Part shown: piece after piece, positions 34,054 to 46,221 of the stretch
Position numbering within the stretch: the stretch's first letter is position 1
Layout of the letters: every line of letters begins with the position of its first letter
From: Intoshia linei
Lineage: Eukaryota > Orthonectida > Rhopaluridae
Direction: 5' to 3'
Assembly (NCBI GenBank): GCA_001642005.1
Contig: LWCA01000078.1
Coordinates: 1 to 58,927, forward strand
DNA: 58,927 bases
Program-made: the position numbers and the translations under genes
Notes under the pieces: generated by a model
Databases searched by the model: none
Told to the model about the DNA's origin: nothing
What the model saw: the letters and a program-made list of their open reading frames with translations, nothing else

Positions 34054-37000
34054 ATGGGAATTCACAATTATTTGGACATCCTAAAAGGAAAGATTATAAA
34101 TTTTGTTAATTTGACTGTCATTTTATCCACCAGACATCCTTACCGACTCATATTTTTCATGCTTCTTATTTCCTTTTGGATTTGGTATTTTTTCATTAAA
34201 CTTTTTCATATTATAGTAAACCTCTCATTAATTCGGAAATTAAAACAAGTAAAGATACGTTCAAAGATCAAAACATTCATGTAAATAAAGTTAAAGGTGA
34301 AAAACCTACCTGGGTAATATTATTAGAACATTAGAATCAAGTAATGTTATACAGTTTCTAATCTTTTAACATCAATTTGAGTCTACAAATATATACAAAA
34401 AAGAGGTTTTGGTAAATATTTCATTGCACGGATAACTGCCGTATCCGAGACACCTCTTCTAAGGCCTCAACGAAATTTTTGTAAAATGGTGACTTCATTT
34501 TTCCAAATTGAGCATTAAGAAATGATATTTAAGAATATCATAAGTATTTTGTGTATTTAATTTAAAATTAAAATCTCAAGTCAACAGCTTTAAAAAGGTA
34601 GTTAGGGTTATTGACGCCACGCATTGTTTTCGATAAAAATTTTAGGGACCTATTTTTCATTTTTGCGTCCACTTGGTAGGTTGGACTCTGGCACGGATAA
34701 CTAACTAATACGTGTATTACTATTGTCCGTCAGTTCTTAAAATATTTACAATGCATTACCATTTCAATGGTAACTTTTTAGAGGGTTTTCAAATAATGAC
34801 ATTAATGAATTTTTTTGGCGTTGGTTTAATTTAATAATGATTAATACATCTTAACAATATATATACATGTAGAAAAAATAATATTGTTTATTTATGATCA
34901 TTGATTGTGTTAGATAAGACTTATCTTAAGTAGATTAAGTATGTTCATTGTTCAGTAAACAAAAAAATAAACAACTTTTTAAAAAAATATCGTTCACTTT
35001 TTCGTTTTACCTTACAAAACAATTCAAAACGAGTATTATACAACAATAGAGCAGTGGTTCCAGATTGGGATTCAAAACTATATGCCTGGAGTCATGATAT
35101 TCAAATAAAACATTTTATAAACAATCAATTGTTTATTTTTATGGGAGAATTTTTTATATTTGTTAGAGAGTTGTCAGATGTTAGGAATCTATCCCGAAGC
35201 CTAGACGCCGCTACATTATTTATTTCAAAAATACCACCATTAATAAAATTTAATAAACAATACCATTTCAAACTATCAGGGAAAATTCCAATTTTACCAA
35301 ATCTTATAAGCAACAACTTCCTAATCCAAAACAAAAAATATAATTTTATCAACTCTTAATTGAAAAATCCCCTTTATACAATATTTTTTTCAAAAACACG
35401 ATTTTACCAATATCCTCTTTTTCAAAAAGTCGATTTTATCAAATATTATGGGCAACAGTTTTTTAATTCAAAACCCAAAATAAAAAATCTCCTTTTTCCA
35501 ATATTTTTTTCAAAAAGTCGATTTTATTAAATCTTATGGCAACAATTTTTTAACCCAAAATAAAAAATCTAATTTTACCAACCCTTAAGGTAAACCCCCC
35601 TTTTCCAATGATTTTTTAAAAAAGCCGATTTTACCCGACCCTTAATAGAAAAATCTTCTTTTTATAATATTTTTTTTGAACGAGATATAATTTGTACATT
35701 GAACATGACCTATCCACATATCAAATTTTTAATGATTGAATTTATTTTGTCTCTGACAACGATGAAATTAATATTTGGATCGTGAATTTATATTTTCAAA
35801 TATAAAAACCATATAACCAGATAAAAGTAGGAAGTTATCATTTTAAAACTTTTCATATTCATCCCGTTTTTTATCTTTCAAAAATAAATCTATCCTATGA
35901 CCCAGCTCAAACACTCTTTGTAATGATTTACCACGAGCCAGGCATCTTGATTCACATTAATATAATAATGTTAGTGATCAATGATCAGAGTCATTATCAT
36001 TACATAATTTTTTGCTATGAATCATTGATTTTTCATGAATTTTTAATTAGCTAGTTGCCGAAACAGTGGTCTATATTTACGAAATAATTGTATTTCAAAC
36101 CATTATTGAAGAAAGTACAGTAAACGACGAAATGTATCAAATCTATGAGCACTTTTTTGAAATAAATCAAATATTACACGATATTCTTGATACAAGGTAT
36201 ATTATTTTATTATATTATTATTATGACAATTATGTATTCGGTATATTGGTGATTGCAGATTTAACATATAAATATTTGGATCATCAGAGATGACACACTG
36301 AGGTTACGATAATATGAGGCATTTCGTTTTAGTTCAATTTAATTTGTTATGATTTTCATAGATATGTTTTTTTGTGTACCCCAGCTTCCACATGCCCAAC
36401 ATTAAAAGTGTCGAATTAAATGATAATACTTTTAGATGTTGGTTATTTTTTATTTTTTTAACAGTTTCAAATTACATTTTAATATTCTTTATTGGTTTTC
36501 TAACACAATCGCATCAGTTTAATCGTGATTACTCAGTAATGCAAAATATTGATGTACGGTATTGTATTGTATTTATCATTAAATTTTCAAGTAATATATT
36601 AATTTAATTTACAAATGAATAAAAATTTTTCACTATCTTAATAAATTCATCGTCATTTCAAATCTTATAATAAATATATTTAGAGTGATAACAAAAAATC
36701 CATGCTTTATTATGCCCGATTCAACTACAGATGAAGAATTACTTTTGGAAAGGAGAAAACCTTTAATTATTTCTCCAACAAACATGTGGAACAACAACAT
36801 TGAATTGTATATACATTTTAACCAGACTGAGCCTTGATCGACGGAATTAATTGATACTGACATTTATCACTACTTTTTTAAAATAGTTTATTTGTACATA
36901 GAATGTTAGTTTCTCTATAAATGTCAACAAGAATATTGTGAAAAAACAATCAAATCTAGAATTTATGCTTGTTTTAATTATTATAGTTTCTATTATTACA

Positions 37001-40000
37001 ATGTTGACATGTTATTATTAATTTGTAAAAAATTTTATACTTGCACTTTTTAGGATAATTTCCCCTAAAATATCCGTAGACCAGAATAAATGTGACTATA
37101 TTACTATTTTTATCTTTATATAAATCAATTTTACAACACGCAATTTTAGTTTCAAAAGTGACAAAAATATAAGTGAAACAATTGAATTATTTAATTCAAA
37201 AAAGAAACTGTGCAAACTGGCCGGTACATTATATATAAAATTAATAATAATTAAAAAACTATAATTGTTTTTAATGAATCATTTTATATTTTTTTATATA
37301 TTTTTTAGAATTTATAAGCATACCGATAGAAATTAGCAATATAAAAATAAAAAATATCACTGTAAAATCATACGCCAGCTCAGTTATATTTGGAATAAAA
37401 AACATTGAATCCTTTAAAAATATATTTATAAATCAGTTATCAAAAAATTTTTCGTTAAAAGAAAATAACGAACAAATACTTTACACATTTTATGAAAATG
37501 GTTCAAAATCCTATGATACGTTCAATAAAATTGTGGTTTACATATTCTTTGTGCTTTACACTATATTGTCTATGAGTAATATTAATAATACTACCCAATG
37601 TATACATATTTAGGAAAAATACAAAAACATTCAATGTTTTTAGCAATTTGTGCAATTTTGACTGTGTGTTTATCATTTTGCATTTCTGTTTCGATACTAC
37701 ATCACATTGGATTTAAATTTACCATATACTTACAGTAATTATTATAATTTCGACCCATTTGAAGTTTGAGATATTCATGTTTGAGTAGAATTTATATTAT
37801 TTTTCAAAAATTGATATAATGGGTGTAAGAACCGTAGAATGTCGGTCTGTACGCTCTAGTATTAACTAAAAAATTGAAACTATACATAATATAAAATTCA
37901 AACTGATTTTTAAAAATTTCAATATTTCAAACACTCTAAACCAGTGGTCCCCAATTGGGTCCCTGGACCCCATGGGTCAAAACTATTATTCCTGGGTCCA
38001 TGAGATTTAAATAAAATATACAAAAAATTTGTCAACTTTTGTTTATTTTTATATATAGAACTTTTAATATTTATTACAGATTTACCAGATGTGGGAAATT
38101 TATCCCAAAGCCTAAATAACGCTACATTATTATTTCAAAAATCATATTTTTATCGTATCATTAATAAAATTTCATAAAAAATAAAATTTTAAAGCCTCAA
38201 GGAAAAATCCCTTTTTCCAATATTTTTTTGAACATGATTTTATCAAATTTTATCAGAAAAACCTCTTATTCCGATCCCAAAATAAAAAATCTAATTTTAC
38301 TAAATATTATGAGAAAAACTTTAAAAAAACATTTTTTTATAAATGTTTTATATTTTATGTTTCTTTTGGGATCCAAAAAAATAAATATTTTGAAATGGGT
38401 CCGTACACTAATTTGAATCGGGAACCACTGCTCTAAAAGAGCGATGACATTGTATCTACATTATATTTTATTTAGTATAATTTTCCCCTACCTTATTATC
38501 GGGATAGGCCTAGACAAGCGTATTTTGTATGTTAGAACCATACAAAATTTACCCAAACACGTTCCGATAAATTCACGAATGAAGAGGGGTTTTTATTTTG
38601 AATGATAAAATTAATCAATTTTAGCAATTGTCACCCAATGCTGGTACATAATACGAGAATTTATTATTCAATCCTCGATATACCTGTGTGGAGTTGCATC
38701 ATTACATCCAAAACTACAAGAATATTCTGCAGTCGCTTATATTATGGAATGGACGGATTTATTTGTTCAACATTTTATATTTGTTCCACTCATGACACTC
38801 TACATTGGAAAAAATCCTATTAAAGAGGTTTATTAAAATCATTAAACTCTCATTAACTAAATTTAGGACAATGAAATTGTTCATAAAAATCAGTACCCTA
38901 TTCATTTTTACGGTTATGATGAATCCATATTCGATAAGGATAAAAACAAGGTGGTTTATGTCCCACCAAAAAATAGAATTAATTCAATTTCGAATAAATT
39001 CCAAACGTCCAAATTCGGAGAATTTATATCAATAATTATACGAATATTGAAAGTATTTTTAAAAAGCAAATTGCATTTTAAATGTGTAAATAATCATAAA
39101 TAATAGATTGCCATCATTGCTTCAATCATTGCATTGACATTGCTACATTACAATATAATTGGAAATAAACAATTTGTGGCCCAAGATTTTGAACAAAACC
39201 TGGATGATCATATTGATAGAAGTTACAAATATGGTTATTCAAAGCCTCTTCATACTTATAACTGGAAAATGCTTTTTAATGAATATAGAATCGATGTAAC
39301 CGATAAGTAACAACTTTAATTTTAATTAAAATTTTTAACACCCTGCAGGCCCTAGTATTACAATTCGATTTGGTTTGTAACCAGGAATTAGTCGTTTCAC
39401 TGGCGGGTTGTTATGTTTAGAAAATTTTAACTTTGCGTTACCTCACGTTCAATTAAATCCTATATCCATATTTATAAAGTATACACTAATTGTAAATTAA
39501 TCATATACTACTAAAATCCAATCATTTTTACTAAAAATCAAGTTTTATCAACCCTTAATGGAAAATTCAACTTTTACCAAGTCTGGAATTAATTATGTAC
39601 AGCTGCAAAATATTTTCTAAGAAAAAAATAAGATTGGATGTAATTGATTTGCCGTTGAAAATGCTTAGAAAGCGAGGAAGATCACTAAAACATCTAATTA
39701 AACAAATATAAAATATTTCAAGGATCTATAATCTATAATGAATATATTTTTTATATTAAAATTTATTTGTTTCATCATCAGAATAGTATGATCTTAAGTA
39801 TTACAGAGGTTATAACATCTGTTTATGGATAATCCTTCTATTTAAGAAATTCACTTTGCTTTTTTTGTGATACTGAGTTATTATATGATACTCTGAAATT
39901 CGATAAATTGGATTTTTCCCTTAAGGGGTGGTCAGAGTGAATTTTTCCTTTTAGGGTTGCTAAACCGGAATTTTCCTTAAAGCTTGTTAAATCTTGATAT

Positions 40001-43000
40001 TTAGTAAAAATGTTTGGATTTAAGTAGACACCCCTTTTGAATGATTGATATTGCAGGTATTGATAATAACGAACATTTATATTGCAATTATTTTTAGATT
40101 TATCGGGTTTTTGCCATCATCAATGATGTATATTGGAAATAAAGACAAACTAAGCAAACTAGATACAATAATAAGGGACAAACGACAATTTTATGAAAAA
40201 TATAGATTGTCTTCTGTAATCGACATGAGACGCTACGACCATTTGGCAGATAAAATATATAGTCAAATGATTAAAAATGAAATTACTTTGTTAATTTATA
40301 ACAAAATAATGTCAATTGTATTCTTTTTTGCTTTGTGGATTTTTTTCTGGGTCACATATTATCGTATCAAAAAAATAATAACTATCAAAGGAATTGGTGT
40401 TTTCAATTACACCATTTCAAAATGCGATTTGTTCAAACACAGTGTAAATTTAAATACATATGTAATCCTTAAAATTAAATTAAAATTAATTTAGTATACC
40501 ACTCAAGTTAAGTCAAACCAATATTATGTAGTTTCAGTAGACAATTGTAACATTGTACATATCTGGAATATTGACCAGCATGTCGTTTATAATGATAGGT
40601 TTTACACTTTATCAAGTATTAAAATTATTTGTTAGAAATATATTTCAAGATATAACGTCAAATAGTAATTTAATAGTATTGGAGTATGTTAATCATGTAT
40701 ATAGTTTATTTTCAAATAAACGACTTCAAAGAATCTGAATGCATATGGGCTTTTGATATTACTCAATTTTATTTAGTTTTAGGGTGCATGAGTGGTACAA
40801 TATATGTAATTTTTTATTTTTTTGCCATTTCTTATTTCCTTTTAGATTTTGACTCTCAATAAATTTATTAACACGTGTAGAATCGTTTCTAAGCATTCAA
40901 AACATAAATCAAGCATAGTGATGATTAATATTACATCAGATAGGTTTATAATTTATAAATCAGAGATATCAGGGAAAAGCAATCTTATTGCTTTTGATAA
41001 TTTTTCGATAGATTGTTGTATAATTGCCAGCTTTTAAAATAAAACAGATCATTCAATCGAGGTCCTATTTCTGATTTAAAAATATAATATCACATTAAAA
41101 ATTATATTATTATGTATGTGTTATAATTATGAAAATATAAACTTTATAATTAACATATACATATAATGTATAAGGTAGAGCAGAGGTTCTCAACATTTTT
41201 TAGACCCTTAAACCAAAAATTTACACATAATTTTTGTAATCGGCCCCTTTATAATAATGAATTATAAATTATAATTCAATATAAAAAAATGATATACATT
41301 TTTAGTTGTACAATATTTTTAGATCTATAAAATTTACTATATTGAGTGTTTCTCAATTTTATTCAAAAATTTACGCATAGAACCAATAATTCTCTTAAAA
41401 AATAAAATATTTTTGTATGTTGTTAGTTAAAACTTTAAGAAATTGTTTTAACATTTTAATCAAATGTCGAAGAAAAATTTTAGATTTCCATTAAAATTTA
41501 ATTGTAATACTTTATAATGCGAATATTCTTAAACCCAACCCATTTTTATTTAAATCCAACCGTTAATACTAAAAATCCATTTTTACAAACCACTAAGGGA
41601 AAAATTTATTTTCACAAATCCTAAAGTATAAATTTCAATTATACCAACCCTTTAGTGAAAAATTGATTTTCACAAACCTTTAAGTGAAAATTCCAATTAT
41701 ACCAACCCTTAATTCACTTTTATCAATTTTTAAGGTAAAAATCCACTTTTACAAACCCCTAATTCCCCCATCGTTGAGAATCACTGAGGTAGACTAATAC
41801 ATCTATTCTATCTAATTTAATACATTTGTTAAATTCTTTGCGTAGGCCATATTAAAAAGGTTGAGAACCTGTTAGACACAAAAATTTATCAATACAACGC
41901 AATGTACATGTAGGTTTGATTAACTGTACATCGGGCATTCTCAACCTTTTTTACACCGTACCTTTAAAGTCAAAATTAAATGTAAATGTGTATAAGATAA
42001 ATCTATATATTTATACAATATATGTATACTATACATACATATGCATATAATTATATGGTCAAATAATACTTCGCTGGGCCTACTTAAATTTTGGCGGATA
42101 AGAAATACTGAAATGTTTAATAGTTGAAAAAATCTAAATTAACTTTTATTAGATTAATGGATTTACCTTATAAATCTTTTAAACGTTATTATTTAATCAA
42201 TCAGTTTAGTCTTGTGGTGATACGAATAGATGGTTGCTTGCAGCATTTTCGAATTTTACATAATATGGAACTTTTAGGTTAAATTATATATAATGAAAAT
42301 TAAAAAAGTAGTTTTATGGCTTCCTGGATGACAAACCTTTTTGGCAAATGAATAAATTTTTCTAATTTTGAAGTAAAAATTTATCCAATTAAGTAAAAAA
42401 TTATCAATTTCAACTTTGTTACATAAATTTCATAATTATATTTATTATTATTTAGAATTATATGAATCTAGATTATTTGGAAATATTCCGGTATATGTCC
42501 AAGTGAAAAATAATCATTGCATACTTTCGGATACTTATCACAATACAACGGTATAGTTAGAATTTATAACATTTTGGTTAATAATAATATAAAATATTAG
42601 ATATTCAATTACAAAAAACCACAATTTGAATATACCATCAACCGCTCTTTCTCAGTGGTACAGAGTGACATAAGTGAACATGTAATTTTATTTATTAAAA
42701 TTTGTGATATTTCTGATAAGTTAATTAAAAAACTTACAAACTAAATATATTTAATATACTGTCCAGCGGGAAAATTTTGATATTTTAATTATAATGTATT
42801 CCATTTTAGCCTTATATTGCAGCCCTTGTTTTCAGTGATAAAAAGATAATAGTTGTGGAAGTTGAAACATCAAAACATTTGTATGTTAAATTTTGGTATA
42901 CTGAAATCGAGAAAATATATATACACAAGAAATATTTAATTATTCAAACAAAATCTCAGAATATCAGCGTTTTGGATTATTTACGAGGACAAATTAAACT

Positions 43001-43320
43001 GCATTTAACTATGGTATTGGGGTTTAAATTAATACATGAACTTTAGGATAAATATTATGTACAATATATAAAAAATGGAAATATTTATGCATTGACATTG
43101 GTAAATTATTTTACCATTAATGTATTCGTATAAATTTATAAATTAGTACGGACTTGTTCAAATCAAAATAAAGGAAAAAAAAACTACTACACTATTGAAT
43201 ATTGCTATAAATTCTGAATATGAACATTTTAAACAAAATAATATCAAAAAATATAATTACACTCATATTTTAAAACTAAATAGACCAGAGTTAATTATCA
43301 TTGGTATAAATTCTATATAA
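34054..43320 (+). CDS. SCAP: SREBP cleavage-activating protein (SCAP)
   Basis: Exons recognised include 34054-34184, 34217-34313, 36051-36196, about 36362-36400, about 36684-36830, 37150-37223, 37309-37575, 37614-37734, 38476-38588, 38625-38827, 38867-39052, 39107-39306, 40098-40441, about 40538-40600, about 40720-40805, 40847-41037, 42457-42552, 42600-42681, about 42812-43010 and 43044-43320. TM1 is PYRLIFFMLLISFWI. Luminal loop: LIISPTNMWNNNIE and SYASSVIFGIKN. The sterol-sensing domain includes MRKIQKHSMFLAICA, IIFPYLIIGIGLDK, CWYIIREFIIQSSIYLCGVA and YIMEWTDLFVQHF. WD40 repeats: CNIVHIWNIDQH, WAFDITQFYLVLGCMSGTIY, YIAALVFSDKKIIVVEV. SCAP escorts SREBP from ER to Golgi when sterol is low. 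Several exon borders in the first loop and WD region are provisional. Confidence 0.85.
34314..36050. other. SCAP intron 2 with MITE
   Basis: Contains the hAT MITE at 35052-35690 in otherwise AT-rich DNA. No exon seen. Direct joining of 34313 to 36051 keeps the frame and restores the W.V..PV-like loop start (W, then LVAETVVYIYE). Confidence 0.6.
35052..35690 (+). mobile_element. hAT MITE, TTTTACCAACCCTTAAGG family, longest copy
   Basis: Begins CAGTGGTTCCAGATTGGGAT, then TCAAAACTATATGCC. From about 35270 it consists of three to four degenerate copies of a unit of about 100-110 bp: TTTTTCAAAAAGTCGATTTT, then ACCAAATCTTATGG, CAACAATTTTTTAACCC and TTTTACCAACCCTTAAGG. The terminal repeat at the right was not found. 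Confidence 0.7.
37942..38430 (+). mobile_element. hAT MITE with 7/8 target duplication
   Basis: A 489-bp copy starts CAGTGGTCCCCAATTGGGTC and ends TTTGAATCGGGAACCACTG. Flanks are CTCTAAAC (37934-37941) and CTCTAAAA (38431-38438). Same family as 35052-35690, in a SCAP intron immediately before the exon IIFPYLIIG. Confidence 0.82.
39307..40097. other. SCAP intron with MITE fragments
   Basis: Fragments of the TTTTACCAACCCTTAAGG family lie at about 39515-39585 and, reversed, at 39895-40030. A 40-codon ORF at 39615-39719 (ends RKRGRSLKHLIKQI) is too short to interpret. Confidence 0.45.
41181..41786. mobile_element. hAT MITE with 7/8 target duplication
   Basis: A 606-bp element starts CAGAGGTTCTCAACATTTTT and ends CCCATCGTTGAGAATCACTG. 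Flanks are AGGTAGAG (41173-41180) and AGGTAGAC (41787-41794). The right half repeats a unit with CACAAACCCTTAAG / ATTATACCAACCCTT several times, linking it to the dominant family. It lies in a SCAP intron. Confidence 0.82.
41787..42456. other. SCAP intron remainder with two hAT ends
   Basis: Two solitary termini, AAAAAGGTTGAGAACCTG (41855-41872) and CATTCTCAACCTTTTTTACA (41936-41955), suggest further broken hAT MITEs. The rest is AT-rich and uninformative. Confidence 0.45.
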
Positions 43321-43827
43321 TCGTTTATTTTTGTAAATTTTATTCTTAATAAAATTTTAAATTAATTTTAAATAATGTACACCAAAGAATTTAATAAAAT
43401 GAAAATATGTGCCTATCAAAATAAAAAAAATAAAATTAAACGCCTTCATTTTCAATACTTATCATGGCGAAACCAATTTTGATTGAAAGTTAGATGTATA
43501 AAACAATTCAAAAATGTATCAATTTGTATTAATAATATAGATGTATAATAAAACAATATACTTCTCATTAGGCAGCATTTCGCGGAAATGCTGCTTTAAG
43601 AAAAGTGTATAGTTGTATTTTATTACAATATAAAAATAAGAGTTGTAGAATATTATATATAATTTTTTAAAAGTAATAAAAAATTTAAAAAGGCAGAATA
43701 TAGTAAATATTTAGAATTGTTCCATAATTTATATACACAGAGAAAAAAGGATTACATACTATGTATTCAATCAAGCAATTAGTGTACTTCAGATTTAGAT
43801 ATATTAAAATTTTATTCATAAATAACT
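43321..43827. other. SCAP 3' flank, nothing recognised
   Basis: AT-rich DNA between converging genes. A near-palindrome CATTTCGCGGAAATG lies at 43575-43589. No gene seen. Confidence 0.4.
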
Positions 43828-45749
43828 TTAGTCGATAGTAATTACATTGTCTTCATTTTTCAATTTTTTTTCAATTTTTATAGATTTTTCATCAAAATGC
43901 TTGGCTAAATCCAAAGTTAACTTTACACTATTTTCTAAAGTTAAATATAAGAATGTAAATGTCAATGCATATTTGATTAGTAAAATATAGACAGAAATAT
44001 GAAAAATTCACCAGAATGCATACAAATTAGAAGAGTGACACTCAACCGTTTTGCCGCGCGATACACTTATTGCACTAAGTAGATTATTTCTAATAATAAT
44101 AAGCAGAGATTGGAAATAATTGATTGCAATCAATTGTTTTGTATAAACCAATTAATTATTTGCTAAATATTGATTTTTTTCATATAACTGAAAAAATATA
44201 AATTGAATCTTTTTATTGACGAATGATTGGATGAAAAAATTAATTAAATTTTTTTTATGTAATTCAAAAATTAAATTTAATATTTATACACTATAATTTA
44301 TAATACAATATTAATTGTCAAGTTGACACTGTCAACAGTGTTCGTTGTAGCCTACAACTTGTAGCGTATGACAGTGTCACCATGCTTTATTTATTTTCAG
44401 AAACAATTTTATTTCTAAATTCGAAGGAAGATATCAAATAAAATAATATGAAAATATTTTCTAAATACTATTTTTCAAATAAAATAGTTTAATATTAGAA
44501 TATTCATTTTCAACTAACTTTTCATTATTCTATGCAATTTTAGAAAAATAGAAACGAGTTTGTCACCAGAAAAATGATTTATTCAATCTACTAGCTTGAC
44601 TTTTATGTACTTCGAACAAACAGCATCCTAGTATATTCATTATAACCACATGTCCAGTTTTTTAAAAATGATTATGATATTGTTATCAATCTTCAATTAA
44701 TTGAAATTTTTTTATATTTTAAAAAACCATTTTATTGCAATTATTTTTCATAAAGCATTAATTGGAAAATATTTTTTCGTTTTTCAAATTGCAATTGCAA
44801 TAATACATTTTAACTTTTATTTTTGTTGAGAAACCTCCGATGTTCCCATATGGACAATCACATCGGAATCAAAGCTCCCAGGAGTGAATTTTTTTGTAGG
44901 TGCGTTAGTTAGCATATATTCGACAACATATGTAAAGTAATAGTATCTGCGACCACAAAAACAATGAGCGGCGGAATAAAGGTTAAGAGTACAAACCAAT
45001 TAATTTTTAAACTATATTGATGATTTTAGGTTAATTAGCAACATTCAGTTGAGCGACATTCATTTTAGCGGGTATTGTTGGAGCGACATAATCATCGATT
45101 TTGTTAATTAACCATAATATTTATGTTTTGACAATATTTTTGGTTTGTTCAAAGTTTCTTTAATGACAATGACTAAAATTTTGTAGGGTTTTAAGGGAAG
45201 TTTTTTCCCCAATTTTTAAAGATTTTGAAGACAATTTTGGGAGCAAAATATTGTAGTGTTTAGGAAGTTTTTTTGTTTGATTAAAAAAAATCTTACAAAT
45301 CCCTTGAAAGTTATGTTAAAAAAATCTTAAGAACCCTCATTCAAAGTTTGGTTAATAAAAAAAAATTTTAAGTTAGATTTTCATTACTAAATAGATAATT
45401 TGCAACTTTTAAATTCTGTCTTGATTTTAACAATGATAAAAATTACTATTGATACGTTTGATTTTTAAACTGTGAATCTAGATATTATATCGTGGTTCTC
45501 ATGAATATAATTGATGTAATTTAGTAATTTAAATAAGTGTGACGAAAAATATAACCTTTTAATTAAAATGAGTATTAAATGCATTATACACGTCCACATT
45601 TTTTATCAAGAATATCAATTTATAAAAATAATAAATGTACCCAATTTTACTACCAAATCCTCGTTCATTTTCATCGTTTTTTCAATAGATTTACTGCAAT
45701 CCCTAAAACAATTTTCGCAATCTTTTTGCATATTTTCAGCGTTGTGTGA
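43828..45749 (-). CDS. small coiled-coil protein, unknown; 5' end uncertain
   Basis: Two minus-strand exons (45641-45749 and 43828-43934) join in phase across a 1.7-kb intron that holds repeats. The upstream exon reads SHNAENMQKDCENCFRDCSK, then SIEKTMKMNEDLVVKL. The downstream exon reads ENSVKLTLDLAKHFDEKSIK, then IEKKLKNEDNVITID and a stop. A start at the internal Met (45731) would give about 65 residues; an earlier exon is possible because the open frame runs up to a TTTAG acceptor. The protein is helical, charged and reminiscent in size of BLOC/BORC-type subunits, but I cannot assign it. Kinesin starts 472 bp upstream on the opposite strand. Confidence 0.45.
43935..45640. other. intron of the small coiled-coil gene, repeats
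   Basis: Contains an AACAGCATCCTAG partial repeat (44596-44635) and a MITE of the GCGACATAATCAT family (about 45035-45370). A minus-strand 60-codon ORF at 44817-44999 (YYYFTYVVEYMLTN..., SEVSQQK end) might be an exon, but its splice sites are unclear. Confidence 0.4.
45035..45370. repeat. MITE copy, GCGACATAATCAT family
   Basis: ACATTCAGTTGAGCGACATT, then GAGCGACATAATCATCGATT and TTGTTAATTAACCATAATAT, then GTAGGGTTTTAAGGGAAG, parallels 3.25 and 16.9 kb. The right end is not resolved. Confidence 0.6.
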
Positions 45750-46221
45750 CTAAATTAAATTAATAGTTTATTAAAACTTAAATAAAACCATTCAAATAAA
45801 AATTAAAAATGCTATCGTGTCTAGATAAGATAAATCTTAAATAATTGCCTGTTTAAAAAAATTTAATTTGTGCGCCAATTCAAAAAAATACAATTGTACA
45901 TTAAATTCTTTCTCATTAATTTTCAAAATACCAGACTGCATTTATTTTGATAGTCTGGTTTATTTTATACATTTTGTATGTAAGATTTATTTTTTACAGA
46001 TTTCAATTAATTTACTAATTGATGTAATAATCTGATAAAAATGAAAAAAATGTTGTTTAATTTAGTTTCACCAATTTTGTATATTAAATTGAATAAAACT
46101 TTACTATCAATAAATTTTATAAAACTATTAGAAACGGCGGAAATTTAAATTATACAGATAAATTTATACCAGGCAAATTACAAGAAAAGTTAAAATTATA
46201 ATTATTATTATGTGAGGAATA
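45750..46221. promoter_or_regulatory. divergent region upstream of kinesin
   Basis: AT-rich 470 bp between outward-reading genes. An inverted pair, CCAGACTGCATTTATTTTGA then TAGTCTGG at 45931-45958, forms a short hairpin. No promoter motif identified. Confidence 0.3.

Noticed and set aside
33585-34109. 174-codon ORF overlapping Rab39 in another frame
   Set aside because: Shadow of Rab39 exon 3; the Rab39 frame carries all GTPase motifs and the prenylation site.
35054-35359. Plus-strand ORF of 101 codons and its minus-strand shadow
   Set aside because: Lies entirely within a hAT MITE copy; other copies of the same family carry stops at equivalent positions.
39615-39719. Short ORF ending RKRGRSLKHLIKQI inside a SCAP intron, possibly a transposase N-terminus
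   Set aside because: Under 45 codons, no element ends around it and no match to SCAP in the right order.
44817-44999. Minus-strand ORF of 60 codons as a third exon of the small coiled-coil gene or a membrane protein
   Set aside because: Two different frames look plausible over different halves and no clean splice pair joins them; left undecided.
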